A stretch of DNA of 64,000 nucleotides from Vibrio galatheae. GTDB taxonomy: Bacteria > Pseudomonadota > Gammaproteobacteria > Enterobacterales > Vibrionaceae. The translations under genes and the position numbers were made by a program. This document shows, piece after piece, positions 18,267 through 28,951 of this stretch; position 1 is the first letter of the stretch, and the number at the start of each line of letters is the position of its first letter. Location: positions 62,001-126,000 of the forward strand of contig NZ_JXXV01000025.1 in NCBI RefSeq assembly GCF_000967545.1. The letters are read 5' to 3'. The notes under the pieces were generated by a model. The model worked only from the letters and a program-made list of their open reading frames with translations, had not been told where the DNA came from and made no database searches.

Positions 18267-18902
18267 ATGGCTGTAGCTGCCAATAAACGTTCTGTGATGA
18301 CTCTATTTTCAAGTGCATCTGATATGTATAGCCATCAGGTACGTATTGTTCTAGCTGAGAAAGGTGTAAGTGTCGAAGTAGAGCTTGTCGATGAAGCAAA
18401 TCTACCTGCTGAACTTATCGAGCTTAACCCGTATAAGACAGTACCAACGTTAGTTGACCGTGAACTAGCGCTTTATGACTCCAAGATCATCATGGAATAC
18501 TTAGATGAGCGTTTCCCTCATCCACCATTGATGCCTGTTTACCCGGTCGCTCGTGGTAATAGCCGCCTAATGATCTTCCGTATTGAGAAGAACTGGTACA
18601 CGCTTGCTGAAAAAGTAGTGAAAGGTAATGCTGAAGAAGCGGAAGCAGCACGTAATAAATTGCGTAATGACTTGCTAACTCTTGGACCAGTGTTTGCTGA
18701 ATACGAATACTTCATGAGCGAAGAGTTCAGCCTAATTGACTGTTACTTAGCTCCGCTATTGTGGCGTCTACCTCAACTTGGTATCGAACTGGTTGGTCCT
18801 GGCTCTAAAGAGCTGAAAGTTTACATGAACCGCGTATTTGAGCGTGATTCATTCCTTGCTTCTTTAACGGAAGCTGAGCGTGAAATGCGTTTGGTTCGTT
18901 AA
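18267..18902 (+). CDS. sspA: Stringent starvation protein A
   Basis: The product is 211 residues from the ATG at 18267, which has GGAGGG just upstream; the frame's GTG at 18252 would remove the ribosome site. The fold is glutathione-S-transferase-like: N-terminal thioredoxin domain (TLFSSASDMYSHQVRIVLAEKGV, NPYKTVPTLVDRELALYDSKIIMEYLDERF) and a helical C-terminal domain. SspA binds RNA polymerase and is needed for stationary-phase and acid responses rather than GST catalysis. It is followed after 11 bases by sspB. Confidence 0.95.
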   Translation: MAVAANKRSVMTLFSSASDMYSHQVRIVLAEKGVSVEVELVDEANLPAELIELNPYKTVPTLVDRELALYDSKIIMEYLDERFPHPPLMPVYPVARGNSRLMIFRIEKNWYTLAEKVVKGNAEEAEAARNKLRNDLLTLGPVFAEYEYFMSEEFSLIDCYLAPLLWRLPQLGIELVGPGSKELKVYMNRVFERDSFLASLTEAEREMRLVR

Positions 18903-18913
18903 TCGGCGAGAAG

Positions 18914-19393
18914 ATGGATAACGTAAATATGACACCACGCCGACCATATATGCTTCGTGCATTTTATGATTGGCTGGTGGATAACGATTTGACACCTCAC
19001 TTGGTGGTGGAAGCGGATTTACCAGGCGTTCGAGTTCCAGTCGAATTTGTTCAAGACGGCCAAATTATTCTCAATATTGCTCCTAGAGCAGTCGGTAATT
19101 TGGAACTGGGCAATGAAGCGATAACTTTCAATGCTCGCTTTAGTGGTCGTCCTCACTCTGTTATTGTCCCTTTGTATGCCGTTCAAGCTATCTATGCACG
19201 TGAAAACGGTGCAGGTACTATGTTTGAGCCTGAAGAGGCTTATATGGCTGAATATGAAGAAGACGATATGCAAGGTGGAGATCAGCCGTTAACGGTTGCA
19301 ACAGAACTTGAGCCAGAAACAGTGGATTCCAACTTGTCTGGCGATGAACCGCCAAGACCGAAAGGTAGACCAAGCCTCAGAGTCATCAAATAA
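18914..19393 (+). CDS. sspB: ClpXP protease specificity-enhancing factor SspB
   Basis: The product is 159 residues. The folded domain (MTPRRPYMLRAFYDWLVDNDLTPHLVV through PLYAVQAIYARENGAGTMF) matches SspB, which delivers ssrA-tagged peptides to ClpXP. An acidic, flexible linker follows. The C-terminal tail RPKGRPSLRVIK is the ClpX-docking motif. The ATG at 18914 has a ribosome site and fits the E. coli N-terminus (MDLSQLTPRRPY); a second ATG lies five codons later. It is in an operon with sspA. Confidence 0.95.
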   Translation: MDNVNMTPRRPYMLRAFYDWLVDNDLTPHLVVEADLPGVRVPVEFVQDGQIILNIAPRAVGNLELGNEAITFNARFSGRPHSVIVPLYAVQAIYARENGAGTMFEPEEAYMAEYEEDDMQGGDQPLTVATELEPETVDSNLSGDEPPRPKGRPSLRVIK

Positions 19394-19394
19394 T

Positions 19395-19423
19395 AAAAAA
19401 GCAGCACTGAGTGCTGCTTTTTT
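19395..19423. terminator. Bidirectional terminator between sspB and dolP
   Basis: AAAAAGCAGCAC / GTGCTGCTTTTT with a TGA loop, flanked by A- and T-runs, between convergent genes. Confidence 0.92.
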
Positions 19424-19441
19424 GTCTTTTCTGCCTAGAGC

Positions 19442-20008
19442 TTATTCTTGATAGAAAGCTCGAACAACCTGCTTTACTCCTGAAATATTGCGCGCAATAT
19501 CCGTGGCAATATCTGCATGTTGTTGTGACACATATCCCAGCAAGAACACTTCTCTATCTTCAGTAATCACCTTGATTTTGATACTGCTTAGCTCTGAGTT
19601 AGCCAATAAAGCTGATTTAACTTTGGTCGTAATCCAACTATCTTGGCTAATTTGACCAACCGACAATGGTGGCTTAACACGTAACTGGTTATGAACTTGA
19701 TCAACCCCTTTGATATCACGAACACGGCTTTCGACGTCACGTTTTAGCTGTTCGGTACTGGCTTGGCCGATTAAGACAACGGTTCCATTGTAAGAGCTTG
19801 CTGATACGCGGGCATTACCGTAAAACGGTGCTTTGTTTGCGATGCCAGCGACTTCCAGTTCGATACTGTTGTCGTTCCAGATTTCTTGAGTTGTTCGCGG
19901 GTCGATAACTATGCTAGCCGTGGTTGCTGCGCCGGCAACAAATAGCCCGGCACATCCGGTTAAGCTAAGTGCACATAATGAGAGAACAATGCCTTTGACT
20001 ATCTTCAT
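19442..20008 (-). CDS. dolP: Outer membrane lipoprotein DolP (YraP), two BON domains
   Basis: The product is 188 residues. The lipobox LTGC at the end of MKIVKGIVLSLCALSLTGC marks a lipoprotein. Two BON domains follow (about residues 45-115 and 122-188), with recognisable segments NARVSASSYNGTVVLIGQA and VKSALLANSELSSIKIKVITEDREVFLLGYV. DolP binds anionic phospholipid at division sites and supports outer-membrane integrity and BamA function in E. coli. It is the last gene of lpoA-yraN-diaA-dolP, with 3 bases between diaA and dolP. Confidence 0.93.
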   Translation of the reverse strand: MKIVKGIVLSLCALSLTGCAGLFVAGAATTASIVIDPRTTQEIWNDNSIELEVAGIANKAPFYGNARVSASSYNGTVVLIGQASTEQLKRDVESRVRDIKGVDQVHNQLRVKPPLSVGQISQDSWITTKVKSALLANSELSSIKIKVITEDREVFLLGYVSQQHADIATDIARNISGVKQVVRAFYQE

Positions 20009-20011
20009 TTC

Positions 20012-20602
20012 TTACTCTTCATGAGCTGGGAACAGGACTTGGTCGATAAGATCGCACAAGCAATGCAGAGTCACCATGTGCACTTCGTGAATTCTTGCTG
20101 TTCTGTGAGATGGAATGCGGATCTCGACATCATTCTCACCAAGCAGGCCGGCCATTTCACCACCATCTTTACCTGTGAGGGCAATAATAGTCATGTCACG
20201 TGTTACAGCCGCTTCCATTGCTTTAATGATGTTCTTGCTGTTACCACTGGTTGAAACCGCTAACAGGATATCTCCTGTCTGGCCAAAAGCGCGTACTTGC
20301 TTGGAAAAGATTTCTTCGTAGTGATAGTCATTGGCAACGGCGGTTAAAGTGGTATTGTCGGCAGTTAAAGCCATACCAGGGAGGCTTGGACGCTCAGTTT
20401 CAAAACGGTTGAGCAAGCAAGAAACAAACTGTTGAGCGTTCGAAGATGAACCACCATTACCACAGCATAGAATTTTATTACCGTTGAGTAAGCTGGCTAC
20501 CATAGCTTGCGCTGCGTGGGTGATAGCGTCTGGCAGTGCCTCTGCTGCTGCGATTTGAATTTGAATACTTTCTGTAAAGCTGTCTTTAATGCTATCTAGC
20601 AT
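20012..20602 (-). CDS. diaA: DnaA initiator-associating protein DiaA (SIS domain)
   Basis: The product is 196 residues with a sugar isomerase (SIS) fold. The loop [20 protein letters not shown] and the segment [22 protein letters not shown] are typical of the GmhA/DiaA group. Position between yraN and yraP orthologs indicates DiaA, a tetramer that helps DnaA assemble at oriC, rather than the heptose isomerase GmhA. In DiaA the catalytic residues of GmhA are not required. Confidence 0.92.
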   Translation of the reverse strand: MLDSIKDSFTESIQIQIAAAEALPDAITHAAQAMVASLLNGNKILCCGNGGSSSNAQQFVSCLLNRFETERPSLPGMALTADNTTLTAVANDYHYEEIFSKQVRAFGQTGDILLAVSTSGNSKNIIKAMEAAVTRDMTIIALTGKDGGEMAGLLGENDVEIRIPSHRTARIHEVHMVTLHCLCDLIDQVLFPAHEE

Positions 20603-20605
20603 CGA

Positions 20606-20971
20606 TTATCCTTGAGTAATTGCGTTTTTAATCCACTCGATTTGCTCGCCTTGCTGATGTATAGCGACAAGGTCAAAGCGAAAGTCGCTTGAATAGACAG
20701 ATAAGCCTTGTTTGCCTAACCACAAGGTCGCAGCCTTGATGAGCTTCTTCATCTTGCTTGCGGTCACCGTTTCTGCAGCATGTCCATAGGCTTGGTTTTT
20801 TCGATAGCGAACTTCAACGAAAACAATCGTCTCTCCATCACTCATGATGAGATCAAGTTCACCGCCTTTGATATGGAAGTTTCTCTCAATTGGCGCCAAG
20901 CCGCAACTGATTAGATATTTTTCAGCTGCGACTTCATAGTGTTGCCCCTGCGCTCTTTTACTCAGCAGCAC
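20606..20971 (-). CDS. yraN: UPF0102 family protein YraN
   Basis: The product is 121 residues with the endonuclease-like core of the family: GQHYEVAAEKYLISCGL, then NFHIKGGELDLIMSDGETIVFVEVRYR with the acidic D/E and E-x-R motif typical of the PD-(D/E)XK-related fold. The function is not established. It overlaps the end of lpoA by 14 bases, so the group is translated from one message. Confidence 0.92.
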   Translation of the reverse strand: MLLSKRAQGQHYEVAAEKYLISCGLAPIERNFHIKGGELDLIMSDGETIVFVEVRYRKNQAYGHAAETVTASKMKKLIKAATLWLGKQGLSVYSSDFRFDLVAIHQQGEQIEWIKNAITQG

Positions 20972-22766
20972 CGTACTCTGCCCAACTGATTTCTCGTTGA
21001 ACGATGCAGTCAGCGTTGATGCTCAGTACGCCAGTATTGCCCTCAACCGTATAATCGTTGACGACTTTCATCTGCGGTAAATGTTCCATCAGGCGATAAG
21101 CGTCCATACCAAGGGCTTGTAGTCGTTTTTCAGCGTTCGAGTCTTTTGGCCAAAGCTGGTCCATCTGAGCCTTGAGTGCGGCATCAGGTTGAATTAGTAG
21201 TGGGATATCACTATACATCACGCCCGTGAGGTCTTCGTACTGCTGACGGCCGCTATTACTACGTGAGTTTGAATATAGCTTTGGCGGTGTAGTGTCTGGA
21301 TTAATCGCCACCTCAATAAATGGCTTAATCAAGGTGAGCTCAGAGCCATTTGCCACTATGTATACCGCATCGATATCTCGGCGGCTTCGTGGTTGGCTTT
21401 CCAGTGGAATATCTAGCAGTGCTTCCATTTGCGCGATATGTTGCTGGCTATCTTGCAAGCCAAAGACTTTATTGATGTCGCGTTGCAGTTGACGTTTATC
21501 GCCAAACAAGTTTACAGCAACTTTGTTGTCACTGTGCTGTTGCCACTCTTGTTCAAATGCTTCGACAACGCGCGAGCCCAAACGACCTTGTGGTGCAAGG
21601 ATTAACGGATATTGATAGCCTTGTTGTGCTAGGTGCTTAGCCGCTTGTGCCACTTCCTGTTCAGGCGAGAGTGCTAGGTAACAGGTATTGTTGCCGATTT
21701 GAATCTCATCTGGAATGTTAAGCGCCAGTGTTGGCAGTGGATTGGTAAAGTTTGCTTGAGCTTGTTGCAGTTTTTCAATATTGCTCTTAAGTAAAGGGCC
21801 AACGATTGAATCAATCTGCTTTTCTACCAGTGTTGCCTCAAGCTTTTCCACCGACTCGGTATTGGTGTCAATAACCGTCAATGTGGCATTTTCGTCGCGC
21901 TCGTTGTCATTCATCATGGCAAGAATAAAGCCATCGCGAATCAGTTGAGCTTGCTTGGCAAACTTACCAGACAGAGGCAGCAATAACGCGGTGTTGACTG
22001 GCTTTATGATCTCCAACGCGAGAATATCACTCACAGCTTGCGGTGTGTTTAAAGCGGCTGGATGGGTTGGATTATCCACAAACCATTGCTCAAGGCTTGA
22101 TTTAAGCTGAGGAAGGTTGTTAGACAAGGTTTTGCTATAGCCTGAAACTTCGAGCCAACCAGCCATAACAGGATCGGTTTCTCGCTGCTTAAATGAAGCG
22201 ATTTGCTGCGCAGTGTATTGGTTTAGGTTGTTCCAAATCCCCTGGGCAACGAACGCCTGTTCGCTTTCTGGCAAGTAACGGCTACTTAGCGACAGTTCAC
22301 GAGCCGCGTTGAAAAAATCACCTTGCTTAGTAAACAACGCTGAACGTAGCTGGTGATAGCTTAACCACTGATCTTCGCCTAGCTGCCAGCTCGGTTGAAA
22401 ATTAAGCGCTTGTAGTGCCTCCGAGTGTTCACCTTGAGCAATCAGGAGATCTGCACGAGCTAGTTGCCATTCTGCTTGCTGCATCTCAGTTAGCGACTGG
22501 CGGGCGAGTCTTTTGATCAGCAGTTGAGCTTGAACCGAATCGCCAGCATCAACCGATGCTTTTAATGCCATGATTAACCAATCATTTTGCAAGCTACCTT
22601 GGCTACTGTCCGCTCGCATCAGGTACGTTTGTACTGATTGGTTCGGATCTAAGGTAATATCGACACTTCGCGGCGTCTGGGGAGCAGAAGAACACGCTGC
22701 CAATGTGACAGCAAGTGCTACAGGAGTCAGTAAGCGTGTTACACTTAGACGCTTGTGGTTATTCAT
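20958..22766 (-). CDS. lpoA: Penicillin-binding protein activator LpoA
   Basis: The product is 602 residues from the ATG at 22766 (MNNHKRLSVTRLLTP); another in-frame ATG lies two codons earlier at 22772, and the frame stays open to 22835. The lipobox is LAAC in LAVTLAACSSAP. The N-terminal half is TPR-like helical repeats. The C-terminal half is a periplasmic-binding-protein-like domain (TALLLPLSGKFAKQAQLIRDGFILAM). LpoA is an outer-membrane lipoprotein that reaches through the wall to stimulate PBP1A transpeptidase. It is divergent from rsmI, the same arrangement as E. coli. Confidence 0.93.
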   Translation of the reverse strand: MNNHKRLSVTRLLTPVALAVTLAACSSAPQTPRSVDITLDPNQSVQTYLMRADSSQGSLQNDWLIMALKASVDAGDSVQAQLLIKRLARQSLTEMQQAEWQLARADLLIAQGEHSEALQALNFQPSWQLGEDQWLSYHQLRSALFTKQGDFFNAARELSLSSRYLPESEQAFVAQGIWNNLNQYTAQQIASFKQRETDPVMAGWLEVSGYSKTLSNNLPQLKSSLEQWFVDNPTHPAALNTPQAVSDILALEIIKPVNTALLLPLSGKFAKQAQLIRDGFILAMMNDNERDENATLTVIDTNTESVEKLEATLVEKQIDSIVGPLLKSNIEKLQQAQANFTNPLPTLALNIPDEIQIGNNTCYLALSPEQEVAQAAKHLAQQGYQYPLILAPQGRLGSRVVEAFEQEWQQHSDNKVAVNLFGDKRQLQRDINKVFGLQDSQQHIAQMEALLDIPLESQPRSRRDIDAVYIVANGSELTLIKPFIEVAINPDTTPPKLYSNSRSNSGRQQYEDLTGVMYSDIPLLIQPDAALKAQMDQLWPKDSNAEKRLQALGMDAYRLMEHLPQMKVVNDYTVEGNTGVLSINADCIVQREISWAEYGAAE

Positions 22767-22835
22767 GGCCATGAGTTCTTTATTAATTCCGTATAAGATT
22801 GTGTCTATATTAATCGTTGAAGTGATGGTAAACAA

Positions 22836-23699
22836 ATGACAGATAACAAAACCTTACCAACTGAGGTTCCGACCCTCTATATCGTTCCTACGCCAATTGG
22901 CAATTTAGGCGATATAACGCAACGAGCAATCGATGTTTTAACCAACGTTGATCTCGTTGCTGCTGAAGATACTCGTCATACTGGTAAGTTATTGTCTCAC
23001 TTCGGTATCCAAACTAAAACATTTGCTCTCCATGATCATAACGAACAACAAAAAGCGCAAGTCTTAGTCGACAAATTGTTAGCTGGGCACTCTATTGCAT
23101 TAGTTTCTGATGCGGGAACCCCATTAATTAGTGATCCAGGTTATCATCTTGTGACTCAGTGTCGTCAAGCGGGCGTAAAAGTTGTGCCATTACCTGGTGC
23201 ATGTGCCGTTATTACTGCTCTTAGTGCCTCGGGTCTACCTTCTGATCGTTTCAGTTTTGAGGGTTTTTTACCTGCCAAGAGTAAAGGCCGAAAGGATAAG
23301 TTTTTAGAGATCGCCAAAGTGGAGCGTACATGCGTATTTTACGAATCCCCGCACCGCATTTTGGATTCATTAGACGATATGCTTGAAATCCTTGGCCCAG
23401 AGCGAGAAGTTGTTCTTGCCCGTGAGTTAACTAAGACTTTCGAAACGATACAAGGCATGCCACTTGGAGAGTTGGTTGAATGGGTAAAATCGGACTCCAA
23501 TCAACAGCGTGGTGAAATGGCATTGCTGATTCATGGCTACCGTTCGACAGACGATGACTCGATTGCTGAGGAAGTGAAGCGTACGCTGGCAATTTTGACC
23601 AAAGAACTGCCACTTAAGAAGGCCGCAGCTATGACGGCTGAAATCTACAATTTGAAGAAGAACGCCCTCTATAAATGGGGATTGGAAAATCTAGATTAA
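22836..23699 (+). CDS. rsmI: 16S rRNA (cytidine(1402)-2'-O)-methyltransferase RsmI
   Basis: The product is 287 residues of the tetrapyrrole-methylase fold. Motifs include [20 protein letters not shown] at the N-terminus, [28 protein letters not shown] and [18 protein letters not shown], all diagnostic of RsmI. It methylates the ribose of C1402 in the ribosomal P-site region, together with RsmH, whose gene lies downstream past rnpB. The frame opens 69 bases from the divergent lpoA start. Confidence 0.96.
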   Translation: MTDNKTLPTEVPTLYIVPTPIGNLGDITQRAIDVLTNVDLVAAEDTRHTGKLLSHFGIQTKTFALHDHNEQQKAQVLVDKLLAGHSIALVSDAGTPLISDPGYHLVTQCRQAGVKVVPLPGACAVITALSASGLPSDRFSFEGFLPAKSKGRKDKFLEIAKVERTCVFYESPHRILDSLDDMLEILGPEREVVLARELTKTFETIQGMPLGELVEWVKSDSNQQRGEMALLIHGYRSTDDDSIAEEVKRTLAILTKELPLKKAAAMTAEIYNLKKNALYKWGLENLD

Positions 23700-23802
23700 C
23701 CAATTTGCTATTAAGGCTGAAGCTGAGTCACTTTGGCTTATTTGTTCTTCGGCTGTTTTTTCGCCACTTAACTCGTCGATTGCAGCAATTCTGTGATCTC
23801 GC

Positions 23803-23831
23803 TAGACACTTAGCGCTTAACTCTATACAAT
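23803..23831 (+). promoter_or_regulatory. Promoter of rnpB
   Basis: TAGACA at 23803-23808, 17-base spacer, TACAAT at 23826-23831, then a CCGCCC discriminator. It places transcription start within a base or two of the predicted RNA 5' end. Confidence 0.7.
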
Positions 23832-23839
23832 CCGCCCTC

Positions 23840-24281
<442 letters not shown>

Positions 24282-24288
24282 ATTCGAG

Positions 24289-24320
24289 ACCCATCGTAAC
24301 TTTGTTATGATGGGTTTTTT
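24289..24320 (+). terminator. Terminator of rnpB
   Basis: ACCCATC-TAAC / GTTA-GATGGGT stem with a short loop, then six T. Confidence 0.9.
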
Positions 24321-24328
24321 GCTTTTAA

Positions 24329-24357
24329 TTGACCAAATTTATTTTTGAAGCATTAAA
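24329..24357 (+). promoter_or_regulatory. Weak candidate promoter of the dcw cluster
   Basis: TTGACC at 24329-24334 and ATTAAA at 24352-24357 with a 17-base spacer lie in the 144 bases between the rnpB terminator and rsmH. No better match is seen there. Confidence 0.3.
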
Positions 24358-24464
24358 CTTAGCGCAAAATCACGTGTTCTCACTCGCTAGTGGTGGCGAT
24401 AAGCCATTAAATCAGTACACTGGAGAGTCTGAATTCGTCAATGCGTCAGCCACATGAGATAACT

Positions 24465-25415
24465 ATGACCGAAGCATTTAAACACATATCTGTACTCCTT
24501 CATGAATCGATCGATGGTTTAGCCATTAAACCAGACGGCATATACATTGATGGTACATTCGGTCGTGGTGGGCATAGCCGCACGATTCTCTCAAAGCTCG
24601 GTGAAAATGGTCGACTGTATAGTATCGACCGCGACCCTCAAGCAATTGCTGAAGCCAACAAAATCAAAGACCCACGTTTTACGATTATTCATGGCCCGTT
24701 TTCTGGTATGGCCGAGTACGCCGCTCAGTATGGTTTAGTCGGAAAAGTCGATGGTGTATTACTTGATCTCGGTGTTTCGTCACCTCAGTTGGATGACGCC
24801 GAACGTGGTTTCAGCTTTATGAAAGACGGTCCACTTGATATGCGTATGGACCCAACCTCAGGCATTCCGGTTTCTCAATGGTTAATGGAAGCTGATCTCG
24901 ACGATATTACTTGGGTGATTCGTGAATTTGGTGAAGATAAGCACGCGCGCCGTATTGCTAAAGCGATTGTTGCGTACCGTGAAAACGAAGAAAACGAACC
25001 GCTTACCCGCACAGGTCAGCTCGCTAAGCTGATCTCCGAAGCCGCACCAAAAAGCTTTAAAGAGAAAAAGCATCCGGCCACTAGGTCATTCCAAGCGTTT
25101 CGTATCTACATCAACAGTGAACTCGAAGAGATAGACACTGCACTTAAGGGCGCAGCCAGCATTCTCGCCCCGCAAGGTCGCTTGTCTGTGATTAGTTTTC
25201 ACTCCTTAGAGGATAGAATGGTTAAGCGTTTTATCCGTAAGGAAAGTAAAGGTCCTGAAGTGCCACATGGCATTCCAATGACAGAAGAGCAAATCAAAGC
25301 GCTCGGCAGTGCCAATCTAAAGCTGGTGGGTAAAGCGATTAAACCATCACAACAAGAAGTCGAAGAGAATACGCGCTCACGTAGCTCAGTTCTCCGTCTA
25401 GCTGAAAAACTGTAA
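24465..25415 (+). CDS. rsmH: 16S rRNA (cytosine(1402)-N4)-methyltransferase RsmH
   Basis: The product is 316 residues from the ATG at 24465 ([19 protein letters not shown]), which fits the family; an ATG eight codons earlier (24441) is the alternative. Methyltransferase motifs: [15 protein letters not shown] (SAM site), SIDRDPQAI, and [22 protein letters not shown]. The late motif [15 protein letters not shown] is also diagnostic. It N4-methylates C1402, the same base that RsmI modifies. It is the first gene of the dcw cluster here; no mraZ precedes it. Confidence 0.96.
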   Translation: MTEAFKHISVLLHESIDGLAIKPDGIYIDGTFGRGGHSRTILSKLGENGRLYSIDRDPQAIAEANKIKDPRFTIIHGPFSGMAEYAAQYGLVGKVDGVLLDLGVSSPQLDDAERGFSFMKDGPLDMRMDPTSGIPVSQWLMEADLDDITWVIREFGEDKHARRIAKAIVAYRENEENEPLTRTGQLAKLISEAAPKSFKEKKHPATRSFQAFRIYINSELEEIDTALKGAASILAPQGRLSVISFHSLEDRMVKRFIRKESKGPEVPHGIPMTEEQIKALGSANLKLVGKAIKPSQQEVEENTRSRSSVLRLAEKL

Positions 25416-25419
25416 TATT

Positions 25420-25737
25420 ATGAATCACTCTGCGCCCAACCTCGCTAAATTGATTGCACTCGATCTATTGAGTGTCGGTCGCGTCCCATTGATCTTATTG
25501 GTACTGATATTTAGTAGTGCGATGGGCGTTGTTTTTACCACGCACCACACTCGTCAAGCGGTGACTGAAAAAGATCAGGCGCTTGTCGAGCGTGAAAGAC
25601 TCGATAATGAGTGGCGTAATTTATTAATCGAAGAGACAGCGCTCGCAGAACATAGCCGAGTTCAAGCGGTAGCAAAAAACGAGCTTGAGATGAAACGTCC
25701 CGATTCAGATAAAGAAGTTATCATTAACCTTCCATGA
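25420..25737 (+). CDS. ftsL: Cell division protein FtsL
   Basis: The product is 105 residues: short cytoplasmic N-terminus, one transmembrane helix (VPLILLVLIFSSAMGVVFTTH, about residues 25-45), and a periplasmic coiled coil with heptads through AVTEKDQALVERERLDNEWRNLL. FtsL forms the FtsQLB subcomplex that controls FtsWI. Sequence is weakly conserved, and position between rsmH and ftsI supports the call. It overlaps ftsI by 4 bases (ATGA). Confidence 0.92.
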   Translation: MNHSAPNLAKLIALDLLSVGRVPLILLVLIFSSAMGVVFTTHHTRQAVTEKDQALVERERLDNEWRNLLIEETALAEHSRVQAVAKNELEMKRPDSDKEVIINLP

Positions 25738-27455
25738 GCAAGAAAACTCCCCCGGTCGAGCCTAAAGATCAGCAGCCAACGACTTTAATTCGTTGGCGAT
25801 TCTACGTGGTACTCTTTTTTGTCTTGTGCGCTTTTGCTGCATTGGCGGGGCGTATCGCTTACATTCAAATTGTTGAGCCTGATAATTTGATTAAAGAGGG
25901 TGACCTGCGCTCGATTCGTGCTAAAACTCTTCATTCGGCACGTGGCATTATTTCTGACCGCAATGGCGAACCGCTGGCTGTTAGTGTGCCAGTGGAGGCC
26001 GTATGGGCGGATCCAGTCGCTATTTTTAAAGCGGGTGGCCTACAAGATATTGATCGTTGGCATGCTTTGGCGGACGTTCTGGGTCTAAAGCGCCAAGGAC
26101 TGATCGAGAAAATCAATCGCAACAAAACTAAACGATTTATCTATCTGCAGCGTCAGGTGAGCCCGGCGATGGCTCACTATATTCGCGAATTAAAGTTATC
26201 GGGTATCGGACTAAAAGCGGAGTCTCGACGTTACTATCCTGCAGGGGAAGTTAGTGCTCACTTGGTTGGTGTGACAGGTATTGACGGTCACGGTTTAGAG
26301 GGCGTTGAGCGTAGTTATGATAAGTGGTTAACAGGCGAAGCGGGTAAGCGCATTATCCGTAAAGATCGTTATGGGCGCGTCGTTGAAAACATCTCGCTTG
26401 AAGAGCGTGAAGAAGGCAAACCGCTAGAGCTGACCATAGATCAACGTCTTCAGGCGATCGCCTACCGGGCAATTAAGCAGGCGGTGGCAGACCACCGCGC
26501 AACTTCTGGCTCGGCGGTTATTTTGGATGTGAAAACAGGTGCTGTGCTGGCAATGGTTAATGCACCGTCATACAACCCTAACAACCGTTCTGACCTGCAA
26601 TCCGCCAAAATGCGTAATCGAGTGATTACCGATGCCTTTGAGCCGGGCTCCACTGTTAAGCCATTTGTGGTACTTGCTGCGCTGGAAAATGGTACCGCAG
26701 ATGACAATACCATTATCGACACTGGAAACGGCATCATGCAAATTGGTGGAAGTCGAGTACGTGATACCTCAAAAGTGGGCAAAGCCGATTTGACCACGAT
26801 TTTGAAAAAGTCGAGTAACATCGGCGTGGCAAACCTTGCACTAGAAATGCCGCTTGAAGCCTTGCTCGGCATGTATAGCTCGGTTGGGTTTGGCGAAGTA
26901 TCCGGGCTCAATTTGGTTGGTGAAACCCAAGGTATATTCCCAAATCGACGTCGTTGGTCTAAGTTTGAAATCGCGACGCTTTCCTTTGGGTACGGGTTAA
27001 CCATAACACCACTTCAACTTGCGCATGCCTACGCGACGTTAGGTAATCTAGGCAAGTATCAGCCCGTTCATATCATAGAGAATAATCAGCAAGATTTTTC
27101 TAAGCAGGTTATTGACCGTAATAACGCACAAAAAGTGCTAACCATGCTTGAAACCGTAACCCAACCCGGAGGCACCGCAACCAAAGCCGCCGTTCCTGGC
27201 TACCGTGTTGCAGCAAAAACCGGTACCTCGCGTAAAGCCATTGCGGGTGGTTATGGTGACGAATATTTTGCTTATACCGCGGGAGTCGCACCAGCGAGCG
27301 ATCCGCGAGTCGCACTCGTTGTGGTGGTGAACGAGCCGCAAGGTGACAGCTACTATGGTGGCTCGGTAGCCGGCCCTGTATTTGCCGAAATTTTAAAGGG
27401 TACGCTGCAAATTCTTAATGTCGCACCTGATGAAAACAAATTTAAACAAGATTAA
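25734..27455 (+). CDS. ftsI: Septal peptidoglycan transpeptidase FtsI (PBP3)
   Basis: The product is 573 residues. An N-terminal membrane anchor ([25 protein letters not shown]) is followed by a pedestal domain and a transpeptidase domain. The active-site motifs are S306-T-V-K (EPGSTVKPF), SSN (KKSSNIGVA) and KTGTS ([10 protein letters not shown]). It cross-links septal peptidoglycan and works with FtsW. The C-terminal residues after the transpeptidase domain are short. It lies in the tightly packed dcw run with ftsL overlapping and murE 11 bases downstream. Confidence 0.97.
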   Translation: MSKKTPPVEPKDQQPTTLIRWRFYVVLFFVLCAFAALAGRIAYIQIVEPDNLIKEGDLRSIRAKTLHSARGIISDRNGEPLAVSVPVEAVWADPVAIFKAGGLQDIDRWHALADVLGLKRQGLIEKINRNKTKRFIYLQRQVSPAMAHYIRELKLSGIGLKAESRRYYPAGEVSAHLVGVTGIDGHGLEGVERSYDKWLTGEAGKRIIRKDRYGRVVENISLEEREEGKPLELTIDQRLQAIAYRAIKQAVADHRATSGSAVILDVKTGAVLAMVNAPSYNPNNRSDLQSAKMRNRVITDAFEPGSTVKPFVVLAALENGTADDNTIIDTGNGIMQIGGSRVRDTSKVGKADLTTILKKSSNIGVANLALEMPLEALLGMYSSVGFGEVSGLNLVGETQGIFPNRRRWSKFEIATLSFGYGLTITPLQLAHAYATLGNLGKYQPVHIIENNQQDFSKQVIDRNNAQKVLTMLETVTQPGGTATKAAVPGYRVAAKTGTSRKAIAGGYGDEYFAYTAGVAPASDPRVALVVVVNEPQGDSYYGGSVAGPVFAEILKGTLQILNVAPDENKFKQD

Positions 27456-27466
27456 GTGAGTTTACT

Positions 27467-28951
27467 ATGTCGAAGGAACTGACCTTAGCGGTACTACTTT
27501 CTCCATGGTTAGACATCTCTAGCCAACATGAAGCGAGCATAGTTGTTCAGAGCCTTGAATTAGATAGCCGAAAAGTTGCCACGGGCTCAACCTTTGTGGC
27601 AATTAAAGGCCATGCTCTTGATGGACGGCGCTTTATTGCGTCTGCTATTGAGCAAGGCGCAAACGCCGTTATTGCAGACGCTTGCGAATCTCACCCACAT
27701 GGAGAGCTGACCCTTGTCGATGGTGTCCCCGTCGTTTACCTAGATGATCTCACCAGTCACTTATCGGCATTGGCGCAGCGTCTTTATCCGTTAAGTCATA
27801 ACAAGCTTATCGCTGTCACGGGAACCAATGGTAAAACCACCATCACTCAGTTGATCGCTCAATGGTTAGAATTGGTCGAGAAAAAAGCGGCGGTGATGGG
27901 AACGACAGGAAATGGTTTTCTTGCAGCTCTGCAAGTTGCGCAAAATACCACAGGGAATGCGATCGAAGTTCAACAAACCCTTGCTCAACTTGAGCAACAA
28001 GGGGCGGACTTTACTGCTTTGGAAATCTCTTCTCATGGTTTAGTTCAAGGCCGAGTGAAAGCGTTGGAGTTTGAAGTTGGCGCATTTTCAAACTTAAGTC
28101 GCGATCATTTAGATTATCACGGGACAATGGAAGAATACGCTGAAGCTAAGTTCTCTCTATTTAGCCAGCACCTGTGTCATCATGCGGTGATTAATATTGA
28201 CGATCCTGTAGGAAGAACTTGGTTCGAGCACCTTGACTCTGCCATTGCGGTGTCATTGACGCCTAGTCGTGAGTCACGCGCGGTTTGGGCACAGCAAGTC
28301 AGTTATTCTGAAGCGGGGATTAGCCTTGCATTCAATGGGTTTTATGGTGCAGGCCGGTTTACCGTTCCCTTGATTGGCGAGTTCAATGCCAGCAATGTAT
28401 TACTGGCAATGACAGTGCTACTTAGCCTCGGCATTGATAAACAGCAGTTACTTGAAACTGCCAGCTCTTTAAAGCCCGTTTTAGGTCGCATGGAGTTGTT
28501 TGCTACTGAAGGTAAAGCCAAGGTTGTAGTTGATTACGCACACACACCGGACGCATTAGAAAAAGCGTTGCAAGCTCTGCGCGTACATTGCCAAGGCAAA
28601 CTGTGGGCGATTTTTGGTTGCGGTGGTGACCGTGATACAGGCAAGCGACCTATGATGGCTCGTATTGGCGAACAACTTGCCGACAACATTATCCTCACCG
28701 ATGACAATCCGCGCAGCGAATCCCCACAAGCGATAGTGCAAGATATGCTAAAGGGCGTAATGGAACCTAGCCTTGTGACTGTTGAGCACAATCGTTTTGA
28801 TGCCCTGAAATATGCATTGGACAACAGCAGTACTGACGACATTATTCTCCTTGCAGGTAAAGGCCACGAGGATTATCAAGTGATGGCTGAGCAAACTATT
28901 CACTATTCAGACCGCGAGTCTGCGGCATTGCTACTGGAGCTAGGATTATGA
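27467..28951 (+). CDS. murE: UDP-MurNAc-L-Ala-D-Glu:meso-diaminopimelate ligase MurE
   Basis: The product is 494 residues. The Mur-ligase ATP loop is [19 protein letters not shown]. The DNPR motif ([11 protein letters not shown]) specifies meso-diaminopimelate as the added amino acid. The conserved central [13 protein letters not shown] segment is also visible. It adds the third residue of the peptide stem in the cytosol. The stop overlaps murF by 4 bases. Confidence 0.97.
   Translation: MSKELTLAVLLSPWLDISSQHEASIVVQSLELDSRKVATGSTFVAIKGHALDGRRFIASAIEQGANAVIADACESHPHGELTLVDGVPVVYLDDLTSHLSALAQRLYPLSHNKLIAVTGTNGKTTITQLIAQWLELVEKKAAVMGTTGNGFLAALQVAQNTTGNAIEVQQTLAQLEQQGADFTALEISSHGLVQGRVKALEFEVGAFSNLSRDHLDYHGTMEEYAEAKFSLFSQHLCHHAVINIDDPVGRTWFEHLDSAIAVSLTPSRESRAVWAQQVSYSEAGISLAFNGFYGAGRFTVPLIGEFNASNVLLAMTVLLSLGIDKQQLLETASSLKPVLGRMELFATEGKAKVVVDYAHTPDALEKALQALRVHCQGKLWAIFGCGGDRDTGKRPMMARIGEQLADNIILTDDNPRSESPQAIVQDMLKGVMEPSLVTVEHNRFDALKYALDNSSTDDIILLAGKGHEDYQVMAEQTIHYSDRESAALLLELGL

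Noticed and set aside
26462-27004. 180-codon frame antisense to ftsI
   Set aside because: Shadow frame without family features.
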